Shown here: in pieces, positions 18,946 through 27,845 of the stretch
Layout: every line of letters begins with the position of its first letter
How positions within the stretch are numbered: the first letter of the stretch is position 1
Assembly: GCF_018860745.1 (NCBI RefSeq)
Contig: NZ_JAHKPY010000014.1
Span: forward strand, 620,001 to 684,000
DNA: 64,000 nt
Source: Zobellia uliginosa
GTDB taxonomy: Bacteria; Bacteroidota; Bacteroidia; Flavobacteriales; Flavobacteriaceae
Reading direction: 5' to 3'
Notes under the pieces: generated by a model
What the model saw: only the letters and a program-made list of their open reading frames with translations
What the model was told of the DNA's origin: nothing
The model's database searches: none
Program-made: the position numbers and the translations under genes

Positions 18946-19986
18946 ATGAAAAATACAAACCTACCCTACACTGACATTGAAGTCAGCAAAATTTGCCTTG
19001 GTACCATGACCTGGGGCAAACAAAATACGGAAGAAGAAGGGCATGAACAGATGGATTTTGCCTTAGATAATGGTGTAAATTTTTTTGACACAGCAGAACT
19101 ATACCCTGTTCCTGCGCATCCTGACCGTCATTCGGCAACCGAAAAAATAATTGGAACTTGGTTCAAGAAAAATGGGAATCGCGATAAAGTTATACTAGGT
19201 ACCAAAATAGCAGGTAAGGCCGAGTTTACAAAATTCATACGAACCAATGGATTTTCTCCAGATGCTATACGTAGTGCTGTTGAAGGCAGTTTGGAGCGTT
19301 TGCAAACTGATTATATTGATTTATACCAGTTGCATTGGCCAGAAAGGAATACCAACTATTTTGGGAAAAGAGGTTACAAGCATGATATTTCCGATCATTG
19401 GAAAGATAATATCCATCAGGTTTTGGAAACCATGCGTGATCTCATTCGTGAAGGAAAGATCAGACATGTGGGCATATCTAACGAAACCCCGTGGGGAACC
19501 ATGCGTTTTTTGACCGAAAGTAAGGTTCACGCTGGTTTGCCAAGGGCAATAACGATTCAAAATCCATATAGTCTTTTAAATCGTCAGTTTGAGGTGGGCC
19601 TTTCTGAAATTTCTTTGCGAGAAAAAATAGGTCTTTTAGCATACTCTCCAATGGGTTTCGGAACCCTGTCCGGAAAATATTTAGGAGGTATGAAACCTGC
19701 TACCAGTAGAATTACATTGTTTCCTAATTATAACAGGTATAGTAATGATCCAGCTATAAAAGCAACAGAAATGTACCATGAGCTTGCTCAGAAACACGGG
19801 CTGTCTATGGCGCAAATGGCTTTAGCTTTTGTAAATACAAGACCTTTTTTAACCAGTACCATCGTTGGGGCGACCTCCATAAAGCAGTTAAAGGAAAATA
19901 TAGAAAGTATAGACCTAAAGTTAAATGATGAAGTGCTAGAAGGTATTGAGGCAATACATAATTCTATTCCTAACCCTGCACCGTAA
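18946..19986 (+). CDS. NADP(H)-dependent aldo/keto reductase, Tas-like
   Basis: This 346-residue (beta/alpha)8 oxidoreductase uses NADPH to reduce carbonyl substrates in the cytoplasm. Signatures are LGTMTWGKQNTEEEGHEQMDFAL cut into TWGKQNTEE near residue 20, the catalytic Asp-Tyr pair in FFDTAELYPVP, LYQLHWPERNT, and the C-terminal cofactor site TSTIVGATSIKQLKENI. The length equals that of E. coli Tas, its closest named relative as far as I can recall. The physiological substrate is unknown. I use the ATG at 18946 because the first 15 residues of the longer frame start at a TTG upstream of the promoter. Confidence 0.92.
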   Translation: MKNTNLPYTDIEVSKICLGTMTWGKQNTEEEGHEQMDFALDNGVNFFDTAELYPVPAHPDRHSATEKIIGTWFKKNGNRDKVILGTKIAGKAEFTKFIRTNGFSPDAIRSAVEGSLERLQTDYIDLYQLHWPERNTNYFGKRGYKHDISDHWKDNIHQVLETMRDLIREGKIRHVGISNETPWGTMRFLTESKVHAGLPRAITIQNPYSLLNRQFEVGLSEISLREKIGLLAYSPMGFGTLSGKYLGGMKPATSRITLFPNYNRYSNDPAIKATEMYHELAQKHGLSMAQMALAFVNTRPFLTSTIVGATSIKQLKENIESIDLKLNDEVLEGIEAIHNSIPNPAP

Positions 19987-19995
19987 ATAAATAGT

Positions 19996-20094
19996 ATGTT
20001 TTTTTTAAAAGTAGGTTTTGGGCAATTAATTGTAATAGTGGCGGTAATCCTGATAATCATGGTTACTGCCCGTATTATGCGGGATAAAAGGTAA
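19996..20094 (+). CDS. Small single-span membrane protein, 32 residues
   Basis: An ATG nine bases after the reductase stop opens a 32-residue frame ending at TAA 20092-20094. The protein is MFFLKVGFGQ followed by a strongly hydrophobic helix (LIVIVAVILIIMVTA) and a positive tail (RIMRDKR). This fits one membrane helix with the basic tail in the cytoplasm. It may be translated from the reductase transcript. I know no family for it. It superficially recalls a TatA N-terminus but lacks the FG hinge and amphipathic helix. Confidence rests only on composition, position and start codon. Confidence 0.5.
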   Translation: MFFLKVGFGQLIVIVAVILIIMVTARIMRDKR

Positions 20095-20115
20095 AGTTCC
20101 TGATTAGTAATTAGT

Positions 20116-21477
20116 CTAGTCAAAAAGAGCATTGACCATATCTTCTATTTTGGAGACTAAATGCACTTCTATTTTGGTGTTCTTTAAAGTGATTTTGTTA
20201 TTCTTGGAAACGTAAATAGCGGTGAAACCAAGTTTTTCAGCTTCAGATATTCTCTGGTCTACACGCTGTACGGGTCGAATTTCCCCTGCAAGACCAACTT
20301 CCGCAGCAAAACACACCCCTTTTTTAATAGGAATGTCTTCATTACTAGATAATATGGCGGCAACAACGGCCAGGTCAATAGCAGGATCATCAACAGAAAT
20401 ACCTCCGGTAATATTTAAAAAGACATCCTTTGCGCCCAATTTAAAACCGGCACGTTTTTCGAGCACTGCCAAAAGCATATTAAGGCGCTTGGCATTATAA
20501 CCCGTGGTGGAGCGCTGTGGGGTCCCATAAACCGCCGTACTTACTAAAGCTTGGATTTCTATCATTAGAGGGCGCATGCCTTCTACGGTAGATGCTATGG
20601 CAGTTCCGCTGAGTCCTTCATCATTTTTAGAAACCAGTATTTCAGAAGGATTGTTTACTTGTCGTAGTCCACCTCCAAGCATTTCATAAATACCCAATTC
20701 TGCCGTGGACCCAAACCTATTCTTTAAGGCCCTTAGGATTCTATATACGTAATTCCTGTCGCCTTCGAACTGCAGAACAGTATCAACCATGTGTTCCAAA
20801 ATCTTAGGTCCCGCAATGGAGCCATCTTTTGTAATATGGCCTATTAGAATAACCGGGGTGTTCGTTTCTTTTGCAAATTTGATGAGTTCTGCGGTACACT
20901 CACGAACTTGGGAAATACTTCCTGCAGCAGATTCAATATAATCCGAATGCAGGGTTTGTATGGAATCTATAACCACAATATCAGGTTCGGTAGATTCTAT
21001 TTGCTTAAAAATATTTTGTGTTTTGGTTTCGGTAAGGATAAAGCAAGTTTCGCTGTTGGGATGAATTCTATCTGCCCTCATTTTAATCTGCTTCTGACTT
21101 TCTTCACCAGAAACATAAAGTGTTTTATAAGGTAGTTTTAAAGCGATTTGTAGGAGGAGCGTACTTTTTCCCACGCCAGGTTCTCCGCCTAGTAAAACCA
21201 ATGCTCCGGGTACAAGACCACCACCTAGAACGCGGTTAAATTCCAAATCAAAAGTATTTAGTCTAAGCTCCTTTTCTGTGCTAATTTCATTTACACGCAA
21301 AGGTTTTGCTATTTTCTTAGAAGCAGTAGTGCTTGGCTTCCAGCTTGTTTTTTCTTCTTTTTGAATGACTTCTTCAACTACGGTGTTCCATTCTTTACAT
21401 GCGGAACATTGTCCTACCCATTTGGCATATTGGGTGCCACAGTTCTGGCAGAAAAAAGCGGTTTTTGTCTTGGCCAT
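20116..21477 (-). CDS. radA: DNA repair protein RadA
   Basis: RadA/Sms is a RecA-like ATPase that drives branch migration in recombinational repair. The 453 residues show an N-terminal Cys4 zinc finger (FFCQNCGTQY...GQCSACKEW), Walker A GGEPGVGKST near residue 92, Walker B DIVVIDSIQT, the RadA-specific KNRFGS motif near residue 253, and a C-terminal Lon-protease-like domain (LGAKDVFLNITGGISVDDPA). It is the last gene of the leftward panC-panD-flippase-esterase-radA run, 68 bases after its upstream neighbour. Confidence 0.97.
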   Translation of the reverse strand: MAKTKTAFFCQNCGTQYAKWVGQCSACKEWNTVVEEVIQKEEKTSWKPSTTASKKIAKPLRVNEISTEKELRLNTFDLEFNRVLGGGLVPGALVLLGGEPGVGKSTLLLQIALKLPYKTLYVSGEESQKQIKMRADRIHPNSETCFILTETKTQNIFKQIESTEPDIVVIDSIQTLHSDYIESAAGSISQVRECTAELIKFAKETNTPVILIGHITKDGSIAGPKILEHMVDTVLQFEGDRNYVYRILRALKNRFGSTAELGIYEMLGGGLRQVNNPSEILVSKNDEGLSGTAIASTVEGMRPLMIEIQALVSTAVYGTPQRSTTGYNAKRLNMLLAVLEKRAGFKLGAKDVFLNITGGISVDDPAIDLAVVAAILSSNEDIPIKKGVCFAAEVGLAGEIRPVQRVDQRISEAEKLGFTAIYVSKNNKITLKNTKIEVHLVSKIEDMVNALFD

Positions 21478-21545
21478 ATCTCAATTTGAAGATTGGCCTT
21501 AAAGGTAAAACTTTGTTTGATAATTTATGGTGTGTACTTTGCGAT

Positions 21546-22688
21546 TTAGTATCCAAAGTCAGCTTTCAGTGCGTCAATCTTTTCCAGCGCCATCTCTTTG
21601 GTCAAGAAATCGATCTCATCCATTGCAAATGCTTTTTCAAAAGTTTTGAATGCTTTTTTCGGCTCACCTATTTGCTCGTAATATTCACCTTCAAAATAGA
21701 AACCCATCATGGTATCGGGGAATTCTTTTTTACAAAGTTCAGCAAGGGGTTTTAAAGATTCTACATCTTCCTTTTTCCGGCATGCGGCATAAATTGCCAT
21801 AATATCATTCAGGTCAACTGTTTTTTGAACTCGGAACAGGTCTTCTATACTTTGGTATTTACTTTCCAAATATTGAAAAACAGGCTCTTCGGAAGTTAAA
21901 ATTTGCTGTTTGTATTCTTTTGGACTAATTGGTTTGAACATACCAAAAATGTTATCAAAAGCTTTTCCTAGTCCGTAAGTAGCTATGGAAATATGGTCAG
22001 CACCATCATATTGCTGAAAATTGTAATGAAGCGATTCTTTGTCAATTGCCTTAATGGCTTTATCCATCTGAAGCACACGTGGAGTATTCTTGTTTTTTTC
22101 GGCCTCTACTATCAATTCATAGAAAATCTGTTTGTCAAATGCCGCCAAACGTGCAGGGACTCTGGTTTCCATTTCTGGAGCTAAATCAGGTGAAATATTT
22201 ACATAGGCATTAAACAATGAGTTTTCCTTAAATAACCAATAGTTGGTAAAATTGGCGGTTATATCATAACCTACTATCATCTTAAAAGGCGCTGTACTAT
22301 AATTAAGATCTAAATAAGGTATAATTTCCATACCTAGGAACTCAAAGAATTTTTTGGCTTTTTCGGAAGGAAGTCCTGAGTCTGGGTCATAAGCGCAGTC
22401 GTCAAAACGTATGCTTTTTTTGCTTTGTTCCACGCCAACAATTATACTAGCGGGCATACCATGAAACTGGTTATAAAATTTAGCGTTGGCCACAACTTGA
22501 TCAAAAAGATATTCTCCGTCTAGAACAACAATTAAGGGGTACTTTTTTTCTTTATCGTAATCTTCAGGGAAGTAATATTTAACATCTCTTCGTTCTTGAA
22601 GTTTGAAAGATTCAAAAATCTCTTGTGTAACTTGTGCGTTAAGGCTAGCGCATAGCAGACATGCAAAAAAGGTGAGTTTGCGTAACAT
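21546..22688 (-). CDS. Secreted esterase-like protein with altered nucleophile
   Basis: The 380-residue protein has a signal peptide (LTFFACLLCASLNAQ, cleavage near residue 18). An alpha/beta hydrolase domain of the esterase D/enterochelin-esterase type follows (YPLIVVLDGEYLFD), then a C-terminal helical TPR-like tail with MGFYFEGEYYEQIGEPKKAFKTFEKA cut to EPKKAFKTFEKAF. The expected GxSxG elbow reads VGYDITAN, with Asp142 where the nucleophile Ser should be. The His region is kept (YDGADHISI). It may therefore be catalytically inactive or use different chemistry. It should be periplasmic or surface-exposed. It is 27 bases downstream of the flippase gene in the panC operon. Confidence 0.82.
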   Translation of the reverse strand: MLRKLTFFACLLCASLNAQVTQEIFESFKLQERRDVKYYFPEDYDKEKKYPLIVVLDGEYLFDQVVANAKFYNQFHGMPASIIVGVEQSKKSIRFDDCAYDPDSGLPSEKAKKFFEFLGMEIIPYLDLNYSTAPFKMIVGYDITANFTNYWLFKENSLFNAYVNISPDLAPEMETRVPARLAAFDKQIFYELIVEAEKNKNTPRVLQMDKAIKAIDKESLHYNFQQYDGADHISIATYGLGKAFDNIFGMFKPISPKEYKQQILTSEEPVFQYLESKYQSIEDLFRVQKTVDLNDIMAIYAACRKKEDVESLKPLAELCKKEFPDTMMGFYFEGEYYEQIGEPKKAFKTFEKAFAMDEIDFLTKEMALEKIDALKADFGY

Positions 22689-22715
22689 GGTTCAGTTTTA
22701 GGATCCAACGAAACC

Positions 22716-23681
22716 TTAACGGCTTCTGTTGAATAACGGTAATACCAGAAAAGATATTGCCCCAAAAACAACGATCATTAGAGTTTGTGCTATCCACATA
22801 ATCCATCCAAAGGCATCACCGGATACCGCACTTATGCCAAAAATGGTCAATGCACTGCTTACGGCAATAGGGTATAGGCCAATACCTCCGTTGGTAGCTG
22901 TCATAGCAAAAGACCCTGCTACAAAGGCAACCATGAGCTCACTTAGAGATAATCCTATGGTTTCCGGTACTGTAAATTTAATGACCCAGAGCATACCAAT
23001 ATAACAACCCCAGATAAAAAGAGTATGCAATACAAATGCCCATTTCTTTTTCATTTTAAAGATGCTGAAAACACCTTCCAAAAGGCCTTTAATAAACCCT
23101 TTTATCTTGATGGCTATTTTGTGTGTTGATTTTTTAATGAACATAAAGAAAAGAACCAATCCTACGAGTCCTGCTCCCATTAATAATAAGAGTCCTTTTA
23201 AGTTAAATCCTTTATTTTGGAGAAAACCCAAAATACTATCGGTCTGTAAAATTAAGGTGAGACCAATTAGAAGTAAAAGCATGATCACGTCAATGACGCG
23301 TTCTGTTACAATAGTGCCAAAACCCTTTTCAAAAGGTACATTTTCATAGGTTGTAAGAGCGGTGGCCCTAAGAATTTCTCCTGTTCTAGGAATACCCAAA
23401 TTTGCAAAATAGGCCATTAAAATTATAAATACATTATTGATAATTTTAGGTTTATAGCCTAAGGGTTCTAGCAGGTAATTCCATCGTATGGCTCGGGAAA
23501 GATGCCCGAGAATACCAAGTAATATTGAAATGCTCACCCAAAAAAGGTCTGCTTCTTTGATGTAGAAGATGATTTGAGATCGGTCTTCCGGAGAAGTTTT
23601 ATAATAAGAGTACCAAACTAAAAAAACTCCCAAGGCTATTGGGAGTGCAGTTTTTAGAATTTTTTTTATTTTTTCGTTCAA
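22716..23681 (-). CDS. Flippase-like (lysylphosphatidylglycerol synthase TM domain) protein
   Basis: This 321-residue integral membrane protein has about eight predicted helices and belongs to the UPF0104/LPG-synthase transmembrane family. Signatures are GHLSRAIRWNYLLEPLGYKP near residue 60 (GHLSRAIRWNYL), ANLGIPRTGEILRA near residue 93 and ATNGGIGLYPIAVS near residue 258. Relatives move or modify lipids, but the ligand here is unknown. It begins at a TTG two bases after the panD stop, so translation is probably coupled. No ATG occurs early enough to keep the first helix. Confidence 0.88.
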   Translation of the reverse strand: MNEKIKKILKTALPIALGVFLVWYSYYKTSPEDRSQIIFYIKEADLFWVSISILLGILGHLSRAIRWNYLLEPLGYKPKIINNVFIILMAYFANLGIPRTGEILRATALTTYENVPFEKGFGTIVTERVIDVIMLLLLIGLTLILQTDSILGFLQNKGFNLKGLLLLMGAGLVGLVLFFMFIKKSTHKIAIKIKGFIKGLLEGVFSIFKMKKKWAFVLHTLFIWGCYIGMLWVIKFTVPETIGLSLSELMVAFVAGSFAMTATNGGIGLYPIAVSSALTIFGISAVSGDAFGWIMWIAQTLMIVVFGAISFLVLPLFNRSR

Positions 23682-23683
23682 GG

Positions 23684-24034
23684 CTACTTCAGCAAGTTAG
23701 TGTCTTCGTTAGGAAATACCAATGCGGGATTAAACGTCTTAGCTTCTTCAATATCCATTCTACCATAGGTGATAAGGATAAGAATATCTCCGGTGGCAAC
23801 CTTTCTGGCCGCAGCACCGTTTAAAGTAATCTCTCCGCTGTTTCTTGGTCCTGGTATAGCGTAAGTTTCAAGACGCTCGCCATTGTTGTTATTTACAATC
23901 TGTACTTTTTCACCTCTTATAATGTTGGCTGCATCCATCAAATCTTCGTCAATAGTTATGCTGCCAATGTAATTTAAATCGGCTCCGGTAACTTTTACAC
24001 GGTGTATTTTAGATTTTACAACTTCTATTTGCAT
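23684..24034 (-). CDS. panD: Aspartate 1-decarboxylase precursor
   Basis: PanD decarboxylates L-aspartate to beta-alanine for pantothenate and coenzyme A synthesis. The 116-residue zymogen contains the self-cleavage site YIGSITID, where Ser25 becomes the pyruvoyl group. Other conserved parts are [20 protein letters not shown] and [13 protein letters not shown]. It lies 17 bases after panC, and together they supply and use beta-alanine. Confidence 0.97.
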   Translation of the reverse strand: MQIEVVKSKIHRVKVTGADLNYIGSITIDEDLMDAANIIRGEKVQIVNNNNGERLETYAIPGPRNSGEITLNGAAARKVATGDILILITYGRMDIEEAKTFNPALVFPNEDTNLLK

Positions 24035-24051
24035 GGGATAAAGATAATTAA

Positions 24052-24894
24052 TTAGAGAGCAATATTGTCTATTAGTCTAACTCCGCCAGCATAAACGGCA
24101 ATAAACGCTCTATATTTTAGGTTTTCGTTTTTTCTTGTAACTGGGCTAAGTGTTTCTACATCGGTTATTTCAATGTATTCCAACTCTAAATCTACATGTT
24201 CTTTAAACTGATTTTTAACCCAATTCAGTACATAATTAGCACTTTCCGTGCCAAATTTTTCCTTGGCAGCTAGTAGTGTACTATAAATGAACGAAGCTTT
24301 TTGTCGTAATTCTTTAGATAACCTTTCGTTTCGTGAACTCATGGCCAAGCCGCTGGTCTCCCTAACAATTGGGCAGCCTATTATTTCAACTGGTATATGC
24401 TGTTGTTCAACAAGTTTCCTTATAATTTGCAGTTGTTGAAAATCTTTTTCCCCAAAATAGGCGCGATTGGGCTTAACGAGTGTTAGCAGTGCCTCAACAA
24501 TTGTACCTACGCCATTAAAATGGTCGTCTCTATATGCACCTTCCATAACGGTATCCAAACCTTCAAAATCATATTTTTTAGCCTCGATTTTATGGTCATA
24601 TACTTCATCTGCAGAAGGGGAAAATACAACAATACCTTCTGAAACATTGGAAAGCAAGTCCAAGTCCGCATCCAAAGTATTCGGATATTTTGCTAAATCT
24701 TCCTTATTATCAAATTGTGTAGGGTTCACAAAGATGCTTACCACAACGGTATTATTTTCACTCACTGCCTTCTCTACTAGAGAGGCGTGTCCTGTGTGAA
24801 GTGCCCCCATAGTGGGGACCAGTCCTAAATTTTCATTTTTAGACAGCGAAGAAATGTAATTTGAGAGTTCTTTTTTGGTTCTGAATACCAACAT
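24052..24894 (-). CDS. panC: Pantoate-beta-alanine ligase
   Basis: PanC condenses pantoate with beta-alanine using ATP to give pantothenate. The 280 residues show the nucleotidyltransferase HxGH-type motif [14 protein letters not shown] near residue 28, [15 protein letters not shown], the [15 protein letters not shown] segment and MSSRNERLS, which corresponds to KMSKS. It is the first gene of the leftward operon panC-panD-flippase-esterase-like-radA and is divergent from the GT5-like gene across 107 bases. Confidence 0.97.
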   Translation of the reverse strand: MLVFRTKKELSNYISSLSKNENLGLVPTMGALHTGHASLVEKAVSENNTVVVSIFVNPTQFDNKEDLAKYPNTLDADLDLLSNVSEGIVVFSPSADEVYDHKIEAKKYDFEGLDTVMEGAYRDDHFNGVGTIVEALLTLVKPNRAYFGEKDFQQLQIIRKLVEQQHIPVEIIGCPIVRETSGLAMSSRNERLSKELRQKASFIYSTLLAAKEKFGTESANYVLNWVKNQFKEHVDLELEYIEITDVETLSPVTRKNENLKYRAFIAVYAGGVRLIDNIAL

Positions 24895-24953
24895 AGGTTT
24901 GGTTTAAAAGCGAGCAAACTTACTATAATTACTGCTAATCTGTAGAATTTTTG

Positions 24954-24961
24954 TAATTTTG
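24954..24961 (+). promoter_or_regulatory. -7 element for GT5-like/DUF4270 operon
   Basis: TAATTTTG matches TAnnTTTG and lies 40 bases before the ATG at 25002. No clear -33 TTTG is present at the usual distance. Confidence 0.45.
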
Positions 24962-25001
24962 CACGCACGTTGCACCAAATAAATAAAAAAACATTGCATA
25001 T

Positions 25002-25811
25002 ATGAATGGTAAAAAGATATTGTTCGTATCATCGGAGTTAGTACCTTATCTTCCGCAGAACGAAGTTTCCCTAATGTCTTATGAAACTCCTAGAATGGTC
25101 AACAGCAATGGCGGCCAAATACGGATTTTTATGCCGCGATATGGCAATATCAACGAGCGTAGACATCAACTTCATGAAGTTATACGTTTGTCGGGCATGA
25201 ATTTAGTGATTAATGATATGGATATGCCTTTGATTATTAAAGTGGCATCCATTCCTCGCGAGCGTATTCAGGTCTATTTCATAGACAACGATGAATATTT
25301 TAAGCGTAAGGCTACGTTTACAGATGCGGAAGGAGCTTTGTTTCCTGATAATGATCAGAGAGCTATCTTTTTTGCTAAAGGTGTAGTTGAAACGGTTAAA
25401 AAATTAAACTGGTCTCCGGATATTATTCACGTTCATGGATGGTTAGCCTCTTTGTTACCTTTATATCTCAAAAAATATTATGCAGATGAACCTTTGTTCG
25501 ATGCTAGTAAAATTGTTACTTCAGTTTATAGTAAGTCCTTTGAGGGCGAGCTAGATTCTGATATGATCAAGAAGGTTGCTTACGATGGTATTCCAGAAGA
25601 TAGTATACAAGCGCTTAAAACTCCTACCTATAATAATTTGTTAAAGGTTGCTGTAGATAATTCAGATGCCGTTATTTTAGCGGCGGAAGAAATTCCGGAA
25701 GATTTACAGAGTCATATTTCCAACCTTGAAAAACCTGTGTTGCCATTTGTTTCCTTGCAAGAATTTGAGGAGGCCTATGCCAATTTTTATAACACTGAAG
25801 TTTTAAAATAG
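25002..25811 (+). CDS. Glycogen/starch synthase N-terminal-domain protein (GT5-like)
   Basis: The 269 residues match the N-terminal Rossmann half of glycogen synthases: KKILFVSSELVPYL at the start, then GGQIRIFMPRYGNINERRHQLHEV, IDNDEYFKRKATF, DNDQRAIFFAKGVVE and PDIIHVHGWLASLLPLYLKK. The KxGGL ADP-glucose loop that normally follows SSE.AP is absent, as is the whole C-terminal half of the GT-B fold. Full synthases are about 470 residues or more. It is therefore unlikely to be a working glycogen synthase alone, though it is often annotated so in Flavobacteriia. It is five bases upstream of the DUF4270 gene, suggesting a joint role. Confidence 0.85.
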   Translation: MNGKKILFVSSELVPYLPQNEVSLMSYETPRMVNSNGGQIRIFMPRYGNINERRHQLHEVIRLSGMNLVINDMDMPLIIKVASIPRERIQVYFIDNDEYFKRKATFTDAEGALFPDNDQRAIFFAKGVVETVKKLNWSPDIIHVHGWLASLLPLYLKKYYADEPLFDASKIVTSVYSKSFEGELDSDMIKKVAYDGIPEDSIQALKTPTYNNLLKVAVDNSDAVILAAEEIPEDLQSHISNLEKPVLPFVSLQEFEEAYANFYNTEVLK

Positions 25812-25816
25812 CCCGA

Positions 25817-27655
25817 ATGATTTTTTTGAACAGATTGAAGCTCCCTGCTCTTGCAGTACTAATATTTGCTACCATCTTTACATCTTGTGAAGAAGATTTA
25901 ACAACCGTAGGCTCAGGTGTAGTAGGCGGAGAGCCGTTCAAGAATGATAAGGCTGTGTTTGATGTTTTTGCTTACAATAAGAAGATAAAAGCAGTTGCAA
26001 CAAATAAATTACCTATTTATCAGCTAGGGGTTTATGAAGACCCTCTTTACGGAAGAACAGAGGCGAAAGTAACAACTCAAGTTTTATTGCCTAGTGATAA
26101 TCCTACTTTTGGATCATATTCTCAAGAGCAAGAGGAGACAGAGAATGCTGATGTAGCTGCCCAAATTCCTGAAAACGAAACCGTAGAATCTGTTTATCTT
26201 TACATACCATTTTTGACAAATCCAACTGGAGATGCAGATGGGGATGGACTTATTGATGAGTTGGATGATAAACCATTGGATCCGAACAGTGATACTGATG
26301 GAGGGGGTCTTACAGATGCTCAGGAAAACACAAGAGGCTCAAATCCGCTTGATGAAACTGATGACTCAGATGATGCTGGGTTTGTGGCTAACCAATTTGC
26401 TAAAACTTTTGATTTAGACAGTATTTATACCAATAGTAGACTATATGACAAGGCAACTGATGAAAATCTGACCTTTAATTTAAAAGTTCAAAGGTCTACA
26501 TTCTTTATGCGTGATTTGGACCCTAATGCTAACTTTCAGGAGGCACAGGAGTATTATTCTAATCAAGATCTAGCCTCCAATTTTTTTGGCGAGACTATTT
26601 ATGATAGCGCTACGGGAAATCCTTTGTCCATAAGTTCAGATCAGATAGCTGTGGCTAAGCAAGATGATGAAACTACAGAGGATGTTAATGAATCTACACA
26701 ATTCAATTACTTGTCTCCTGGCATTCGTGTTGAGTTGGATAAAGCTTTCTTTCAAGAAAATATTATAGATAAAGAGGGCTCAACAGAACTCTCTAGTCAA
26801 ACCAATTTTAAAGAATTTCTAAGAGGTTTGCATTTTACACTTTCAGAGGGAAGCCAGGATTTAATGTTTCTATTTAATCTCAAGGCAGCTAATATAACGG
26901 TTACTTATAAATATGATAGTGCAGATACGGACGGTGTGGTTTCTCCTCAGAGTAAGCAAAAAGATTTGGTACTTAATTTTTTAAGTGACTCTTTTAGTTC
27001 AACTACCGGGCAACTTACCAGTACTGATGGCAACGCAGCGAACACTTTTATCAATGAATCGTATCCTGTGGAAATAATGGACAATTTAGATACTGAAGAA
27101 AATGCATCTAAAATCTATTTGAAAGGTGGAGCAGGTTCTTTTGCTGAAATAAAATTATTTGATGAGATAAACAGTAGCACGGTTATCAAAGAAATCAAGG
27201 CTAATAACTGGATTATAAATAATGCAAATCTTGTGTTTTACATAGCTGATGATAATTTAGGAGCAGAGCCACAAAAATTATATTTATATAATACGGAGAC
27301 TAATACAAGTTTACCATTGTCTGCCACAGACGCTACCGGGCAACTGGCGGAGTATGATGGAGCTTTGACAACTTCTACTGCAGGAAAAGGAATTAAATAT
27401 TCTGTAGACGTTACTACGTATATCAATGGACTCGTTTTGGATGATGGCGAAAATGTGACCTTAGGGCTTACAACTACCCCTAACTTGTTTTTAGCAACTA
27501 ACTCAAGTGCCATGTTAGAAAACGGTGATGAGCAACTATTGCCTGTTGCAAATACATTGTCCCCACTAGGCACTGTTCTGTATGGCAGTGCAGTAGATGC
27601 AGCGAATGCCGATAAAAAATTACAACTTGAAATTTTCTACACCGAAACCAACTAA
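25817..27655 (+). CDS. DUF4270 lipoprotein with calcium-type acidic insert
   Basis: This 612-residue lipoprotein has the lipobox TIFTSC with acylated Cys24, followed by EEDLTTVGSGVVGGEPF typical of DUF4270. Residues of about 137-186 form an acidic insert (GDADGDGLIDELDD, PNSDTDGGGLTDAQE) resembling thrombospondin type 3 calcium-binding repeats. The rest is beta-rich and ends LQLEIFYTETN. It should be outer-membrane attached. Function is unknown. It follows the GT5-like gene by five bases and precedes glmS, an arrangement I recall from other Flavobacteriia. Confidence 0.85.
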   Translation: MIFLNRLKLPALAVLIFATIFTSCEEDLTTVGSGVVGGEPFKNDKAVFDVFAYNKKIKAVATNKLPIYQLGVYEDPLYGRTEAKVTTQVLLPSDNPTFGSYSQEQEETENADVAAQIPENETVESVYLYIPFLTNPTGDADGDGLIDELDDKPLDPNSDTDGGGLTDAQENTRGSNPLDETDDSDDAGFVANQFAKTFDLDSIYTNSRLYDKATDENLTFNLKVQRSTFFMRDLDPNANFQEAQEYYSNQDLASNFFGETIYDSATGNPLSISSDQIAVAKQDDETTEDVNESTQFNYLSPGIRVELDKAFFQENIIDKEGSTELSSQTNFKEFLRGLHFTLSEGSQDLMFLFNLKAANITVTYKYDSADTDGVVSPQSKQKDLVLNFLSDSFSSTTGQLTSTDGNAANTFINESYPVEIMDNLDTEENASKIYLKGGAGSFAEIKLFDEINSSTVIKEIKANNWIINNANLVFYIADDNLGAEPQKLYLYNTETNTSLPLSATDATGQLAEYDGALTTSTAGKGIKYSVDVTTYINGLVLDDGENVTLGLTTTPNLFLATNSSAMLENGDEQLLPVANTLSPLGTVLYGSAVDAANADKKLQLEIFYTETN

Positions 27656-27791
27656 TTTTTATACAAAACAACTACCCTAATTTTCTTTGCGTGAAGTTAT
27701 ACTTGTAGATGGTGAGATTTGCCTTACTATACCAATTAACGATATTTTTCGTTTTATAAGCGTGTCTTAAGGGTATTTGGCTAGCTTCCAG

Positions 27792-27799
27792 TACATTTG
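27792..27799 (+). promoter_or_regulatory. glmS promoter -7 element
   Basis: TACATTTG matches TAnnTTTG exactly, 46 bases before the glmS ATG. A TTTG at 27776-27779 is closer than the usual -33 spacing. No ribozyme-type riboswitch was recognised upstream of glmS. Confidence 0.5.
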
Positions 27800-27845
27800 C
27801 GACAAAGTGATTATTTTCCCCAATTTTTAAATTAACGTATACAGT

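Noticed and set aside
19996-20094. TatA-like translocase subunit
   Set aside because: The small protein has a hydrophobic helix but lacks the FG hinge and the amphipathic helix of TatA.
27656-27845. glmS ribozyme riboswitch upstream of glmS
   Set aside because: The 190-base region lacks the recognisable core and the element is known mainly from Firmicutes. A TAnnTTTG promoter explains the region.
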